Under the pieces are notes generated by a model that was given only the letters and a program-made list of their open reading frames with translations, searched no databases and was not told the DNA's origin. Made by a program: the position numbers and the translations under genes. Positions 20,201-32,962 of a DNA stretch of 64,000 nucleotides are shown here, one piece after another. How positions within the stretch are numbered: position 1 is the first letter of the stretch; each line of letters opens with the position of its first letter. Source of the DNA: Gavia stellata (lineage: Eukaryota > Chordata > Aves > Gaviiformes > Gaviidae). Location of the stretch: assembly GCF_030936135.1 (NCBI RefSeq), contig NC_082618.1, forward strand, positions 5,615,034 to 5,679,033, given 5' to 3'.

Positions 20201-21598
20201 GAGCGTGCCAACAGGGCTGCAGACGCTATTTCGTCTCTGCTACTAATGCTGGGTGTGATTGCTCCTGAATGCTGATAACCGTTCCCTTGCATGCTAAATT
20301 ACTGGAGGTGCTTGCAACGGCAGTGCAAAAGTCAAAGGCTGATCCTTGCAATTTCTCTCAGTTGGTATCAACAGCTTGGTCTCAGCTTTTTACTAAGTGC
20401 CAAAAAAAAGAAGAAGAAAAGGTTGACACAGCAGTGGTGTGCTGCAGTGGGCCTGGGCGGTTCTTGCGCACTGTTGGCTGGGCAGAGATTTCCTGGGGGA
20501 TTACCCTGGCAGACAAGTTTGCTTCTTGCAGACGAAAGCAGTGCAACAGATTCCCCTGTGATCCTTCACCCAATCTAGGCAAAGATCTTCGAAAGCTTCG
20601 AAAGACATGGATATTGCAAAAGAAAGGCAGATTTGGGATGTGCAGCCCCTTATTCTATTAGTAATTGATATGTGAGTAGATCTATTGAGTTCAGGGGAAC
20701 TAGAGACATCCACACCGTGGGCCCAGAGGAGTAAATATTGGAAGATCAGCCTCGGAGCTTGCAGAATCACTGAGATTAGAAAAACAAACCATAGAGCACT
20801 ATCTTCTAACCTTTGGTCTCATTACACTTAAGCAATCCTCCGGGTGCGGGGGGCAGTCTATTTTAAAAGCGGGAAGATGAGCACTACTGGGTAAACCCAA
20901 GGATGCAGCTGGAGTAAAGCGGAGTAATGCTGGAGGATCTGCCCTGTGTGTAGCAGAGTTCCTAGCTGATTACATGGAACTAACTAATTACAATGGCTGT
21001 AATTAATGGAGTGGGATAACTGGAGCTTCACAGCTGCTCTGCCACAACAGGTCACACCAATCCAGAAACATGATAACCTTTGTTGCTTACCTGTGAATAG
21101 CTGATACTTCACTGCTTCGCTTATCATCCATGGAAGAAACAGCATTTTAGGGTAGAAAATCCAGGACTGCATTGCTCCATCGGTGTAAAATAACGCAAGA
21201 TACCTGCCAGGTAGTGAAAGCAGCCTGAGCTGTCCTCGTACCCAGGAGAGAAGAGTATGAAGGTGACAGGCTTCTCTGAAGTTCACATCCTCATCCAGTC
21301 TGTCCCTGCTTTGGTAGCCAAAGTCTTATCTGCAGGTTCTTGCTGTCCAACGCAGGGAGTAAATACAAAGCTGTGTCATTCACAAGTGTAGCTGCTTCGT
21401 GTAAATACCCGAGATTCACTTTCAGTTCAAATTCCTAACACTCCTTTGCTTTCCTTCTGTTTACAGAGAGCTTGGGACTATGTTCTGAAATGCAAAACGA
21501 ACATGAGACCCCACCGGGGCTTTGTGAAACAGCTGTCAGACTGGGAGACCCAAATCTATGGGACCACAATCACGGACATCTCTGAACCAAATTATTGA
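11275..21598 (+). CDS. STYXL1: Serine/threonine/tyrosine-interacting-like protein 1 (MK-STYX pseudophosphatase)
   Basis: Catalytically dead member of the dual-specificity phosphatase family; mammalian work links it to stress-granule control (G3BP), mitochondrial PTPMT1 and sperm. Eight exons: 11275-11377, 12212-12273, 12744-12870, 14203-14348, 15743-15888, 16995-17089, 19141-19250, 21467-21598. Introns are GT-AG, phases close, and the total is 921 nt or 306 aa (human 313). Residues 1 to about 135 form the rhodanese/CDC25-like N-terminal domain, beginning [16 protein letters not shown] and containing an acidic run DYEEEEKEK at 89-97. The phosphatase-like domain starts near 147. Its P-loop reads FSSLGISRS at 238-246, so the catalytic His-Cys is Phe-Ser, as in mammalian MK-STYX. 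The start is the first ATG after the CpG promoter. Head to head with MDH2; TMEM120A follows on the same strand. Confidence 0.96.
11378..12211 (+). other. STYXL1: STYXL1 intron 1 (other STYXL1 introns listed here)
   Basis: CpG-rich first half with the CCTG repeat. The other introns are 12274-12743, 12871-14202, 14349-15742, 15889-16994, 17090-19140 and 19251-21466. Apart from the G run at 16647-16662 I saw no structured element, RNA gene or transposon in them. Confidence 0.8.
11398..11480 (+). repeat. CCTG/CCCG tetranucleotide repeat in STYXL1 intron 1
   Basis: About twenty consecutive four-base units, mostly CCTG with interspersed CCCG and CTAC variants, starting 21 bp after the exon 1 donor of STYXL1. 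The sense strand reads CCTG, the same unit and orientation as the intron 1 repeat of human CNBP. The copy number is short and interrupted. Confidence 0.9.
16647..16662. repeat. Poly-G run of 16
   Basis: Sixteen consecutive G residues in STYXL1 intron 5 (sense strand). Such runs are length-unstable and prone to sequencing error. Confidence 0.9.
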
Positions 21599-22263
21599 CA
21601 GCAAAGAGAACACCCAGTGGGGAAAGGTGCTTCCCTGTCCGTACCACCGTGTTGTAGAAAGTCACTTGAACTCTGTTTGAAAACAAGATCTTAACATAAT
21701 GGAAAGGCTTTCCTCTTTAGCTCCATATTATTTGGGGTCAAGTTTTGGAGCCATTTGGGGAACTCACCTGTGCTGTAGAAGGTGGCAGTGTGGGGAAAGC
21801 AAGTCCTGCAGGATGTGGCCCATTATGCACCGCTTGTCTTTTTTGTAAGCGAAGGGGATTATAACCACGTTATCAGGCCTGCTCGTTACCTGGGGGTATT
21901 GGGGAAGTCATTAGGGTTATTTCTGAAAAGGTTCCTCGATCCATAGCCTGGGATAGTAAATTTAGAGTTTGACTGCACCCACTTCCAGCCTGGGGAGGTG
22001 ATGGCGGAATTTCCCCGTTTCAGAAGTCCCTCTGCTCTGGGCGTGCCTCCTCAGCTACCTGCAGACACGGTCGTGGTGTCTCGCGGACTCGCTGGTTGGA
22101 TTGTTTGGCAGGACCACGCTTCCCGCTTGCCGCCTTCTAATACAGCAACCGAACCTCTTGGCGCGGCTGGCAACTTTGAAGCATCAATCCTGTTCCGTCA
22201 AACCTAAACTCAGCACTGTCCTCTCTCTCACCGCGCTGTGAATTCTTCGCATTGACATTACGA

Positions 22264-22269
22264 AATAAA
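22264..22269 (+). terminator. STYXL1: STYXL1 candidate poly(A) signal
   Basis: AATAAA 666 bp beyond the STYXL1 stop and 425 bp before the TMEM120A start. It is the best signal seen between the genes, so the 3' UTR is predicted at about 690 nt. Confidence 0.65.
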
Positions 22270-22559
22270 ACATTACAGAAAACGTTCCCGGGCTTTCCTT
22301 GCACTCTGCGCTGAGGATTTACCGGGGTTTTTCATTTTAGATCATCCCCCCCGGTTTGGAATTCAAGTATGTGCGGTCAGGGAGGGAGCTAGCCAGCCTT
22401 TGCCGCTCTGTTGGTGAATTTACACCTCGCACAGCCTGAGCTGACAGCGGACCGGCCCTCTGAGCTTCAAAGAGCCCTGTGCGCCCGGGAAAGGTCTGTG
22501 ATTCTTTTTTTTTTGTCCCTCCTTATTCCAGGCTGCTATTGACAAGGAATACAGAATAC

Positions 22560-22693
22560 AGCTGGCCCCGCCCTCGCCCCGCCCCTCGCCCCGCCCCCGA
22601 GGGGGCGTGCCCGGAAGCGGGGCGGGAGGCGGGGGCCGCCCAGCGCAGCCCAGCGCCGCGGGCCGGGGCCGCTCGCCCGCCGCCATCTCCGCC
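22560..22693 (+). promoter_or_regulatory. TMEM120A: TMEM120A CpG promoter with GC boxes
   Basis: Several consecutive CCGCCC/CCCCGCCC GC boxes (Sp1-type) lie between 22568 and 22625, in CpG-dense DNA that continues through exon 1 to about 23.27 kb. There is no TATA box. It begins about 300 bp after the STYXL1 poly(A) signal, so the two same-strand genes are transcribed separately. Confidence 0.75.
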
Positions 22694-25600
22694 ATGGCCT
22701 GCGGGGCCTCGGCCGCCGAGTGCCTGCGGGAGTGGGAGGAGCTGCAGGACGGCTACCAGCACATCCAGGTACGGCCGCCGTGCCCGCGGGCCGTCCTCTC
22801 CCGCCGGAGGACGGCCGCTTCCCCCGGGAGACCCCGGCCCGCGGTCGGTGACCTCAGCCGCCGGTCGGGGCCCAGCGCCCAGGGACGGCTCCGCGGTTGC
22901 ATCAGGGCTCGCCTCGCCCCCGGAGCGCCGGGGAGGGGGATCGTTAACCTCTGTCGGGGCAGCGGTTGGGCGGGGGGGTGCAGGGCCGGGGTTGCTGTCA
23001 GCGTCCAGGTGCCCTGGACGGGTGCGGGGGCAGCCGGGGTCTCCCCGCTCGGCTCCCGGTCGCTTTTCCCCGCGTGCCCCTGCCTCAGCCCTCGGGCGCA
23101 ACTCATAAACGAGCCCCTGTGCTTCGGGGAAGAGGGTCTGCCACGGGGCAGGGGGTGCCAGGCTGCGCCCGGGAGCGGCGTGAAGCCTCGCCCGGAGCCG
23201 GGGGTCTGACGAGAGCAGGGCTTTCCGGGGCCCGGCAGCCTGATTATCCAGCCTGCCACGGACGTCGCGTGGAGACACGAGATCGCCGGGGTTTTAAAGG
23301 CTAGGAGCGGCGTGGCCTGGCATGGCACGGCCGGGAGGGAGACGTGCAGATGCTGTTTCACGCTCCTTATCGCCCCTGTCAGCCCAGCTCCATCAAGCCC
23401 GAAGCCAGCCTCGCAGGGGAGCCGGCCAGCGGAGCAGAGGCAGCCGGGAATCTGGTCACGCTACAGCCAGGCGCCTTGTCCCGACACCTCCCTCAACCCT
23501 GGGCACCCTCCTCCCGTGCCCTGTCACCCACCGGGGCTGTGTGCCGGGAAGGTGACTGGTATGGGAGACGTTTCCACCTGCTTTGTGTAATCCCCCGGGT
23601 GCTCGCTGCTGGGGGAAGGAGTGGGCAGGGTTCAGCTCAGACAGGGGTCACCCAAGGAAAAGGTTGGCTAACCCTCTTCTGCTGTGGTTCAGATCAATCA
23701 GCTGCATCTGTACTAGTTCCCTTTCCTTCTCCTTGCCCCCCCCCCCCGGAGTGGGGCGAAGCGGATGTTGTTGCGGACACATTGCGGACACATTGCAGCT
23801 GTGCCCAGATCTGGGGCAAGGGAGGCTTTGAGAAACCTCCTCTTGCTCCACAGGGGTTGCGTGGATGTCCCGCGTCACCCACTTTGAACCCTGTGTGCAG
23901 CCGCATGCTGCCAGCCCTTTCCTTTGGAAACCTTCTCCTGGGGTGGCTCCTGATCCAGGCTGTGTCCGAGCGTGGTACTCATACGGTGTGCGGAGCAGCA
24001 GGACGCAGGCTGGCACTGCGAAAGGAGCTGTCACAAAAACCGGTTGCTCTCAGTTAACTCCAGAGCAAGGGAAGGAGGCGACTCCAGATGGGAGCAGGAA
24101 AGCTTAATGGTCAAGCAGGGAACGCCCCGTGAGAGATTGGGGCCATAAATCACTGCTGGGGGAGCCGGGGCTATCTGGGATCCGTTCCCACCCTGATGCT
24201 GCTTGTCACCGGAGGGAGAACGAGTTCTTTCCCTCCTCTGCGTCTCGGTTTCACCTTTCTTCTTTGGGAACAGCTTTGAGATCTGCTGATAAAGTGCTCG
24301 ATAAGAGCTGCGGAGGCTAAAATGTGTGTGTGTCAAGGTCTAGTCCAAGGGTTGTTGCGAGCAGCATTTAATTCCCTGGTGGAGGTGGCGTTCAGGCGGC
24401 CCCTGGTCGAGGTGAGGCTGTTTTCCAGCTGACCCGGACAAGAAGGAGCATTGATCCAGCATGCTCTCTCCTTTCCTTTCTAAATATAGCGGAAGAATGG
24501 CATCTAGCCTTACCCAGGTGCGGTTGGGTTACTGCCGCACAAGGAGCCGGGCAGTTGGCCTCAGCCCTGGTGCAAGTCCATCCCCTTTGTCCAGCTCACT
24601 GACGGGCTCCATCCAGCTTCCCTGGAGGTGCTCGGGATCCAGAGCCATGAGTCAGAGCAGCAGCAGAGAGAGCCGCTCATCCCATCCCAGCAGTCAAAGC
24701 CACCGCTCCGGGGTGGCCATGGCCCGCAGTTGCAGCCCTGGCACCAGCAGTGTTTTTTCCCCTGAGTCTTTCCTATCCCCTGTGCCATGGTCAATGGTTT
24801 CCCAACCCCGGGAGCATCCCCGGAGCAAGACTGTGTTGCTGGCTGGACTTTCACAGCCCGCAGCTGGAGGGGGGCTGGACACAAGCCACGTGTGAGGGCA
24901 GGACTAGGCTGTGCCGTGGGGATATGCCTGCACCTGTAGATAACTTCCTTGGGATTGAAGATGAACAGCCCCAGTGGCTGTTTCTGCCCTCACGGATGCA
25001 GGGATGGCTGCAGGCTGTCCCCAAGCACACCTGGCCTTCTACAACCACCTCTTGTCTTACCCACCGTGCTGTGCAGGTGAAGTTAGAGACAATTTTTAAC
25101 AAGATGCATCAAGAGAGGCCCCCACAGGGGACCCAAAGACAGGCAGCTGTAATGCATGCCCGTTTCTCCTTCCCAGGATAATCACAAGCTGTACAAGCAG
25201 AAACTTGAGGAGCTAACCAAGCTCCAGGACGGGATCTCCAGCTCCATCGCACGGCAGAAGAAGCGGCTGAAAGAGCTAGCGTTGTCCCTCAAAAAGTAAG
25301 TTGGTGTCCTGCGATATCGCAGGGCAGGACAGGAGGGGAGAGCAGCAAGGACGGGGCTACTGAACTCATCTCATGTCTCTGTCTCCAATACAAACGTTAC
25401 TGCAACCTCACTGACAGCAAAGTGCTGTGGAGGTCTGGACTCACCCAGGCAGATCTTCCTCAGGTTTCCTTTCCTCTGCCCTGGTCTGAACCTTGTTTGC
25501 AGTTCAGAGCTTGCAGGGGCTTTGCAGGTAACTTGAACTGCCCCCCGTCCCACACAAAGCTCTCTCCATCCTTCCTTGAGGAGAAGACCTGTCTGGCCTC

Positions 25601-28600
25601 ACCTCGCTCTCATTCCTGCTTCCTTTTCTTGAGCAACATCCCAGCCTGACGGAGGAGCTCACCCTGCAGATGGAGTCATGGACTTGCCTCCAGTCCATCT
25701 TCCCTGTCCTTGGGGCGTCCTTGTCTGAGACAGTCCTGTATCAAGTGCCAGCACGTGCCTATTGTGTTACGGAGGCTATCCTGATGCCAGCGCCTGTATT
25801 TCCTCCCCAGATGCAAAGCCCACATGAGTCCCGAACAGGAGGAGTCCATCCAAGAGACCCAGAGCCTAATAAAAGAGAGACAGAACGTTTTCTTTGAGAT
25901 GGAAGCCTATCTGCCAAAGAAGAACGGGTAAGAGGCACCCCATCTCTGGGTGAAACACCGGGTCCTCCCCTCCACGTCCCTACGGCTGTAACGCTGCAAG
26001 GCACAAACCTGCTGTCACCCTGCTCCTGGCACACTGCTCCACTCGGACTCCCCAGAGGACACCTGGGCAGCAGCCAGGCTGAGCCTCTGCAGCGCTGCCC
26101 TCGTCCCCCTCGCTCCTCTGCCTGCTCCCGGCCTTCACCCGCCCTTGAACAGCGGCCATGTGCAGGGCGGGGGAGCCCCGGCGAACACCCCGGTGCCCGC
26201 GGGAGGTGGGGTGTGTGCTCGGCCGCCTGTCCCCCTGCCCTTGGGAGGAGATGCCAGAGCATTTGTGCCAGTCACGCTGCCTGGCAGCTCCGAGTGGAAA
26301 ACAGCTGGGGGCTCGTTCCTGGTCACACGGCCTCAGCGGTGGCACGAGAGGGGACAGCTCTGCCTCGCCTCTGTGGCAGAACTGCCAGCTCCCAGGCAGG
26401 CACCCATCCTAACGCCTCTGCTCTCTTCCCCAGGTTGTACCTGAGTCTGGTGCTCGGGAACGTGAACGTCACGCTGCTCAGCAAGCAGGCCAAGTATGGC
26501 CCTCTCGTCACTGCTGCCCTGTGCTTTGCCTGGCTTGGGATCCCCTTGTCACCAGGAAACCACAACTGCTCCCGGGCTGAGCTGCCACATGTGCAAACAC
26601 GTGGCTGGCTTGACCCGCCTGGTGCAGATCCCTTCCCGGGCTGTCCCCTGCTTCCTTTCCCAGAATCCGCCAAGTCCTTGACTCCCCCTTACACTTACCA
26701 GGCTGGGATGGACTGTTAGCTCTGACAAGCTAAATAGGATCCTCCGCCAAAGCTGTGCCCGGGTTTCCCCCATGTTAGGGACTTCCAGGAGAGACAGACT
26801 TGTGCAGCCACTGGCAAGCCCCCTCCTCTTCCCTTGGGAAACACCAATGGCTGATTTTGGCCCACGAGAGCCCCCCCACACGCTGGGACACTAATGCCAG
26901 AGGCGCCCAGCCCAGAGCCCATGTCCCCCTCCCTCGGTTCACCAGGCCTCCCCTTGAAGCGCTGAGCAGATGCCAACCTGCCCAGCTTCCCAGAGCCCTC
27001 TGGGCCACCCGCCAGGTTGGTGTGGTTGGGGGCTGACGTGAAGCTGTCTCACCTGTGTGAAAGCAGCCTGGTGTGCTCTCCTCTCATATACCCAGGGGAC
27101 GAGGTTTTTCCCGAGCATGTCCCACAGGTTCCCAACGGAGCATCACTTTTTGTCCAGCCAGGTGGGATGGGAGGACAGAGGCTTCCAGCAGCCACCTTGC
27201 TCCAAGTCTGTCCTTGTGCTTCCCTGCAGGTTTGCGTACAAAGATGAGTATGAGAAGTTCAAGCTCTACCTCACCATCATCTTACTCATTGTGTCCTTCT
27301 CCTGTCGGTTCCTCCTCAACTCCAGGTGAGTCTGGTTTGGATGCCAGGCAGAGATCTCCTCCCAGGGCCCCTGTGTCCTCTCCTATCCTGAAAGGTCCAG
27401 AGCTGAACAGGAGATCCTGACGAGGGATCTGGCCACTGCCATGGAGGTGGGGTGGCTTTTGTGGCTGCTGCAGTCTTGCTGTGGCCACGTTGGATGGTGG
27501 AGAAGCAGGATGCCCACCCGCCCTGTGGGCAGGGAGACCTGCAGCGATGGCTGTCTCTGTGCCTGTGCCCCCAACGCATGGGCAGGGGCTCTGCTGCCGC
27601 CTTTACATCCCGCTTCGTTTCCCACCAGGGTGACAGATGCTGTCTTTAACTTCCTCCTGGTGTGGTACTACTGCACCCTCACCATCCGGGAGAGCATCTT
27701 GATCAACAATGGATCCAAGTGAGTCCCTTGGGCTCAGGGAGGGGGGCATGCAGCGAGTTAGTCCTTCTCGGCAAGGCCGGGGAGTTAGGAACCATCGTGT
27801 AGCTCCACGCTTCCCAAAGGAGCAGCTCCCTCCTACTCAGGGCGTGTAGCAAACCCTGCTAATGAGCAGTAGGAGCGGGGCAGGAGGAACTCGCCATGCG
27901 GAGGCGGTGCGGGAAGGCGGAGCAGCGGTTGCAGCGGCTGCGGCCCCTGGGTGCTGCCTGGGCTGGCGGTGCTGGGTCCTGCTCCGCGCACGGCTATTTC
28001 GTAACGAGCCCTGCTCCTTGCCTTGCCCTGGGAGCTGGAGGGTGCCTGGCGCTGGGCTGCTGCTGCTCTCCTGGCGCGTGTTTGGGTCTTGACTTCTGCT
28101 CAAGACCTGACGCCCCTTCTCTGTGTCTGCCTTTCAGAATCAAAGGCTGGTGGGTTTTCCATCACTACGTCTCCACCTTCCTCTCAGGTGTCATGCTGAC
28201 ATGGTAAGTCTGCATCCCCCTGTCTCTTGGCTGTAGAGACCCCAGCCTGCTTGGGCTGTGGCCAGCTCAGACAAAGGGGCCTTCACTGCCCTAACCCAGG
28301 CCGTAGTAGTCCTGCTCCGTACACATTGTGGTCTAATAGTCAACTCCACATGTTCTTCTCCAAGCCCAAGCACCCTAAACAAAAGCAGCCGTCAGCATGT
28401 TTGTGTAGCAGGCAGGGTCCCTGGGCTGGGAAACACAATCCCCTGCACTGCAACTCTTGTGGAAGGGCTCAAACCCCTGTTTTGGTGGGAGCTGGGTGGG
28501 GCAGCGGTGCCTTACCCCGGCTGTGTGGCAGGCAGGGCTGGCCGTGTCCCCTCTCAGCCCCACGTCCCCCAGCCAGCATCATCTCTCCGCAGGCCGGACG

Positions 28601-30670
28601 GGCTCATGTACCAGATGTTCAGGAACCAGTTCCTCTCCTTCTCCATGTACCAGAGTAAGTGCTACCATGTGTGCTGGGACAGAGGGCTGGGACCGCAGCT
28701 GGCCTTGGGTGCTGAGCATGCCTGCCCGGTGCTGCGACACATGGAGACCCGGCTGTAGCTGCTCACCGCTCTGGGCTCACCTGGGTTTTCCCTTGGCCTC
28801 TTTCCACCACCCCGGCGCTGGGACAGTCTTCGTGTGCAGCGTCATCTCGGAGCCGGGCTGATGCTGCGGCCAGGGGATGATGCCTGGGCACCTGCTGACG
28901 GGAGCCACGCTCTCCTTGCAGGCTTTGTGCAGTTCCTCCAGTACTACTATCAGAGCGGGTGCTTGTACCGGCTGCGAGCGCTGGGCGAGAGGCACAACAT
29001 GGATCTGACTGTGGGTAAGCCGGGATCTTCCCTGACTGATTGTCCCAGTGCAACTGGACCTGCCGTTGCTGCAGGGCCCGTGGCTGCTAGCAGCCTCCCA
29101 CCCAGCACCAGCTAATTGGGAGCTGTGGTTTCTGTTAAAGGCAATGGTGACAGTTATTTTTGTTTCGAGGTTAGTTTGACTGCGGTTTATCAGTGACAGA
29201 AATAGTAAAACCTACAAATAAAGCCAAAGCTCTAAAAGCACCATCTCCCCTGGGGCAGCAGCATCCCGTAGGCTGGATGCCCCCCTCCTCCTGCTCTCCT
29301 GGGGCTGCCAGCCCATGGGCTGGCCCCCTTGGGATGCAAGATATCAGCAGATATGGCTCCTGGCATCCGAGCTTCCCCCAGAAAACTGCTTCACAGACAG
29401 AAAACCTCCCTTCAACACCCCACATACTTGTAGGCTGTTGCCTCCCCAGCCCCTGTGACACCAAGTGCTCGGGCTGGGGGACGGCAGCGGCAGGCGAGGG
29501 CATCTCTACCAGAGCAGCTTCCTCCAGAGAGGTCCACGTTAGCCTCGGGCTAGGAATCCCTGCCGCAGTCCTCCCACTGAGTACAAGCACCCACAGCGAG
29601 GCTGCGTTAGCCTCGTAGGACCCTCTCAGCCAGGCACGGGGTGGCCACTAAACCTCCCTGCCTGTGACCTCAGGAGCTGGGCTCCATCCGGTCCCCCAGC
29701 AAACCTTCCACCCTTTGCAGAGGGCTTCCAGTCCTGGATGTGGAGAGGCCTCACGTTTCTGCTTCCCTTCCTCTTCTTCGGGCAGGTGAGTGTGCACCAA
29801 TCCTTGCGGGGACCTGCAAGAGGCCAGAGCCTCAGGTGGGAGCAGATCGTGCCATATTCCCAGCTGCGCTGGGCAGCCTGGACATCACACAGGTCCCCGC
29901 AGGTTGCTGCAGCCATGCGATGCTGATGCCAGGGGCAGGCAAATGCTTTCAACAAATGCTGAGCCCCTTTTTTCCCCTCCAAAGCACCCACCACCTCTAC
30001 GACTCAGCTAGCGAGGTGGGGAGGACCTGGGGTAGTTCTGCCAAGTGCTCAAGTGATATGCAAAATACAGCCAAGGGGCTGGCTCCAAGAACCCTTCCAA
30101 AACCCTGCTGAGCTTCAGCTCTGAGCTGCTGCTGCTGCTGAAGGTCCAGTTCTTCCTTGGTCAGATCACTTAGGCTGATAGCCAAAAGCAGTAGGCTGGT
30201 CTGAGGCTTCCTCCTGGCCCTTGGGCTCCAGAAGGTGGCAAGAAAGGGGGAGACATCCCAACTGGGGTCCTCTGGCCCCAAGCCTGGATGGGGTTTTAGG
30301 CTGGCCTCACACGAGGTCTGCGTGGGGTTTGTGCCCAGAGGAAGCAGCTGAATGAGCCTCTGAAAGCAGAAACTCGCCTAAATCTCCTCTCTTCTGCAGT
30401 TCTGGCAGCTCTACAATGCTGTCACCCTCTTCCGCATGATCCAGCACCCGGAATGCAAGGAGTGGCAGGTAAGGGGGCTCCCAGGCAGCTGTCCCAGGCA
30501 GGGGGATGCCCCGGGCAGGTCCCTCCTGCTCACTTGTGCCTCTGTGGTTCCCGTAGGTCCTCATGTGCGGCCTCCCCTTCTTCATCCTCTTCCTGGGGAA
30601 CTTCTTCACCACCCTCCGCGTAGTCCACCAGAAGTTTCAGAACAAGAACAAAGACACGAAGCGGAATTGA
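22694..30670 (+). CDS. TMEM120A: Transmembrane protein 120A (TACAN/NET29)
   Basis: Nuclear-envelope/ER membrane protein implicated in adipocyte differentiation; mammalian structures show bound coenzyme A, and a proposed ion-channel role is disputed. Twelve coding exons: 22694-22768, 25177-25295, 25811-25927, 26434-26493, 27230-27325, 27629-27718, 28138-28203, 28593-28654, 28922-29014, 29721-29785, 30400-30468, 30557-30670. Introns are GT-AG, phases close, and the total is 1026 nt or 341 aa (human 343). Residues about 8-100 are charged and helical (coiled-coil type). Six hydrophobic segments lie near 136-152, 157-177, 190-210, 217-236, 265-290 and 304-326. The family-conserved WWVFHHY is at 190-196; the second Trp corresponds to the CoA-stacking Trp of the human protein (family knowledge). 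The C-terminal tail is lysine-rich (KNKDTKRN). The start ATG has good context (GCCATGG). TMEM120B is the only alternative; POR/STYXL1 linkage favours A. Confidence 0.97.
22769..25176 (+). other. TMEM120A: TMEM120A intron 1
   Basis: GC-rich 2.4-kb intron. Its CpG-dense start (to about 23.27 kb) continues the promoter island. It carries a 12-base C run at 23736-23747 and a short direct repeat of TTGCGGACACA near 23770. Long open frames here are composition artefacts. Confidence 0.8.
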
Positions 30671-31441
30671 AGGGGGGCAGTGTGGGGGCCAGGACTGTTT
30701 TTTCCCCCACCAGCTCCATCTCCCATCCCCATCTCCTCGATGCCGTCCGGACTCTGGTATCTCACCCCCTTCCTTGGAAGCCTGGGTGTGGGACAGAGCT
30801 TGGGGCCTGCTCACGAAGAGACCCCATGTTCAGTGCAGTGCTGGATCTGTGCCCGAGTCACTCACCTGGGAGTCAGGAGCACCCTGCAACTCCTGTCCCG
30901 TCTGCCTTCCTCCTCCAGGAGAGCAGGGTGCCTGGGACAGCTGCTCCCCTTCCCTCTGCCCTGAAGACATTCACTGGGATGGTTCTCAGGGGTCAAGCCC
31001 AGCTCTGCTAGCACTCCCCACCCCACTGCAGGCAGGGGACAGGCTGCCGTGCCCAGCTTGCATCGCCTCCCTGGGGACAAGGCAAGGTCCGGGGCTGGCG
31101 GCTGCCTCTTACGCAGCTCCTGGGGCAGTCAAAGCTCTCCCCAGCCCTGCAGCCAGAGCATCCCCTGCGTGTCGAAGGCAGAGGCCCTCGCATCTCATGG
31201 GCTGCAAGCTGTCCCTTCCCTCGCTGCCCCGGCAGCGCTCTTTACTTTCAAGGGCAGCTGGAGGCCATGCATAATTTCCCTCCTTTACCACCTTCAAGAT
31301 GCCGGGCAGCACAGGGGGCTGAAGTGGAGGAGCTACAGCACTGGGGGGGGGTGGGAGCACCACGAGCCTGGACCAGGCTTCAGGCTGGAGCCGTGCAAAT
31401 GAGCACCCTGGCCTCGTATCTCTGGAGGATGCACATGTAAA

Positions 31442-31447
31442 AATAAA
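31442..31447 (+). terminator. TMEM120A: TMEM120A poly(A) signal
   Basis: AATAAA 771 bp beyond the stop codon, followed by a G/T-rich stretch (GGTGCTGGGGTGGTCTGG) typical of a downstream element. Confidence 0.75.
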
Positions 31448-31464
31448 GGGGAGGTGCTGCCTCA

Positions 31465-32030
31465 GGGTGCTGGGGTGGTCTGGGAACAGCTTGCATGCTC
31501 TGCAGTTTTGGTTCATCTGGCTGAGGGCCCCTGGCACAACGTGGCAAAGGGAGGGAAGAAAAGCCATCTCCAAGTGACCCCACACCAGCCCAGGGTGCAG
31601 GGTGCTATGGGGACAGGAGGGCAGTGCTGCAAGCTCCCTCCCATTGCACCCCCTGGCCTGCACAGCCCCGTGCCACGGGCTGTGGACAGAGCTTTGGCCA
31701 CCCAACGAGCCAAGCAGAGCCCAGCAGGAGTTCAGTGTCGCTGCAGCCTGGGGGAAGAGAAGCGCTGTACTACCACAGGGAACTCCTAAAGCATTGGGAA
31801 CCAAGCAGCACATCTAGCACAGCTGTGCCTCGGTCCAGAGCCATCCCCCTCGGCCACCATCCTCCCCACCCTGCCAGGGCTCAGCACCCTGGGGTAGGGG
31901 CTGCCCCCGGCACCAGCTCAGCCTAAACCCAGAGTTGGCACCTGTTTCCCAGGTTTCTCTTGGTTAGCAGCCACTGCTCCTCCTGCCTCCCTCTTCACTC
32001 TGGCTGAGCGGAGAGAGGGCAGGAAGCAAA
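31465..32030. other. Gap between convergent TMEM120A and POR 3' ends
   Basis: About 570 bp between the predicted cleavage sites of the two converging genes. It is GC-rich unique sequence with no exon or repeat recognised. Confidence 0.65.
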
Positions 32031-32046
32031 CTACAGAAACAGTATT

Positions 32047-32052
32047 TTTATT
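32047..32052 (-). terminator. POR: POR poly(A) signal
   Basis: AATAAA on the minus strand (TTTATT on plus), in an AT-rich block at 32040-32160 that contrasts with its GC-rich surroundings. It predicts a POR 3' UTR of roughly 930 nt beyond the stop at 32963. Confidence 0.7.
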
Positions 32053-32962
32053 CCAAGGGCAAATGTATTTAAATAATTTACAGTCATTGGACAGCCTGAA
32101 AGTTTTCTTTTTTCCATGATTAAATCACAAAGATGTTAAAATAAAAACATTATTTAAAAAAATGACCGTACACAGCATGAGGGAGGGGCTGGGCACAGGG
32201 GAGCTGCCGGCTGCAGGACCCCAGGGAACAAGCAGGGCCCCTGTGGACTGAGACCCCCCCCAAGACCGGGTCTCTTCCAGAGGGGAGAGGAATCATCGCT
32301 GCCCCGCTGCGTGCTGGAGCGAAGGCGGGCAGCAGGGGAATGGAGTAGGGTGCCTGTGAGGTCCTGGTGGCTTGGGGCAGCTCTGTGCCCAGAGCTAGCT
32401 GCCAGCCCCACATCCTGGAGATGGCCAAACAGGGCAGGAGGGAGGTGAGGACAGATCGCTGCCCCACGCTGTGCCCTCACACCAAACCCGCAGCACAGGG
32501 GGCTGCCGGCTCCTCCACCCCCCTGCCATCCCCAGGCTGCCTGTGCCGGCAAGCCAGGGTGGTCTCCAGCCCCAGGGGATAAGGCAACACCTCGTGTTCA
32601 GGGAAGGACCCCAGAGCTCCCCTGGCACTGTCCATCCCTCCTGCCCCACATCAGCTGTGTCCCTGACCTCAAGGCAAAGACTGGTGCCATGAGGTGCTCC
32701 CCGGGGGTGCCGGGGGCACCACGGCTCTCGGACAACAGCCTGAGCTACCCCCCTGCCCCTTTCAACCCCTTCCACACCCAGGGTACACAGCCTGCCCTGG
32801 GGGGCTACTGTGGCCCAGGAGGGGTTGCAAGTGACACTGGGGTAGCTGTGGGCTGGGGACAACACTGTCACCCACAGCAGCAGTGGGTGAGCAGGCACTT
32901 TCCACCTCCCATGGGCCCACGCCTGGGGACCTGTTCTCCCCCCGGCCCCGTCAGCCCCATTC

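Noticed and set aside
22479-24057. Long open frames (112-251 codons) around TMEM120A exon 1 and intron 1
   Set aside because: GC-rich, proline/arginine/glycine-heavy shadows; only the 25 codons of exon 1 match TMEM120A and end at a proper donor.
29217-29222. AATAAA inside TMEM120A intron 9
   Set aside because: Intronic with no sign of a terminal exon; the signal at 31442 beyond the stop fits better.
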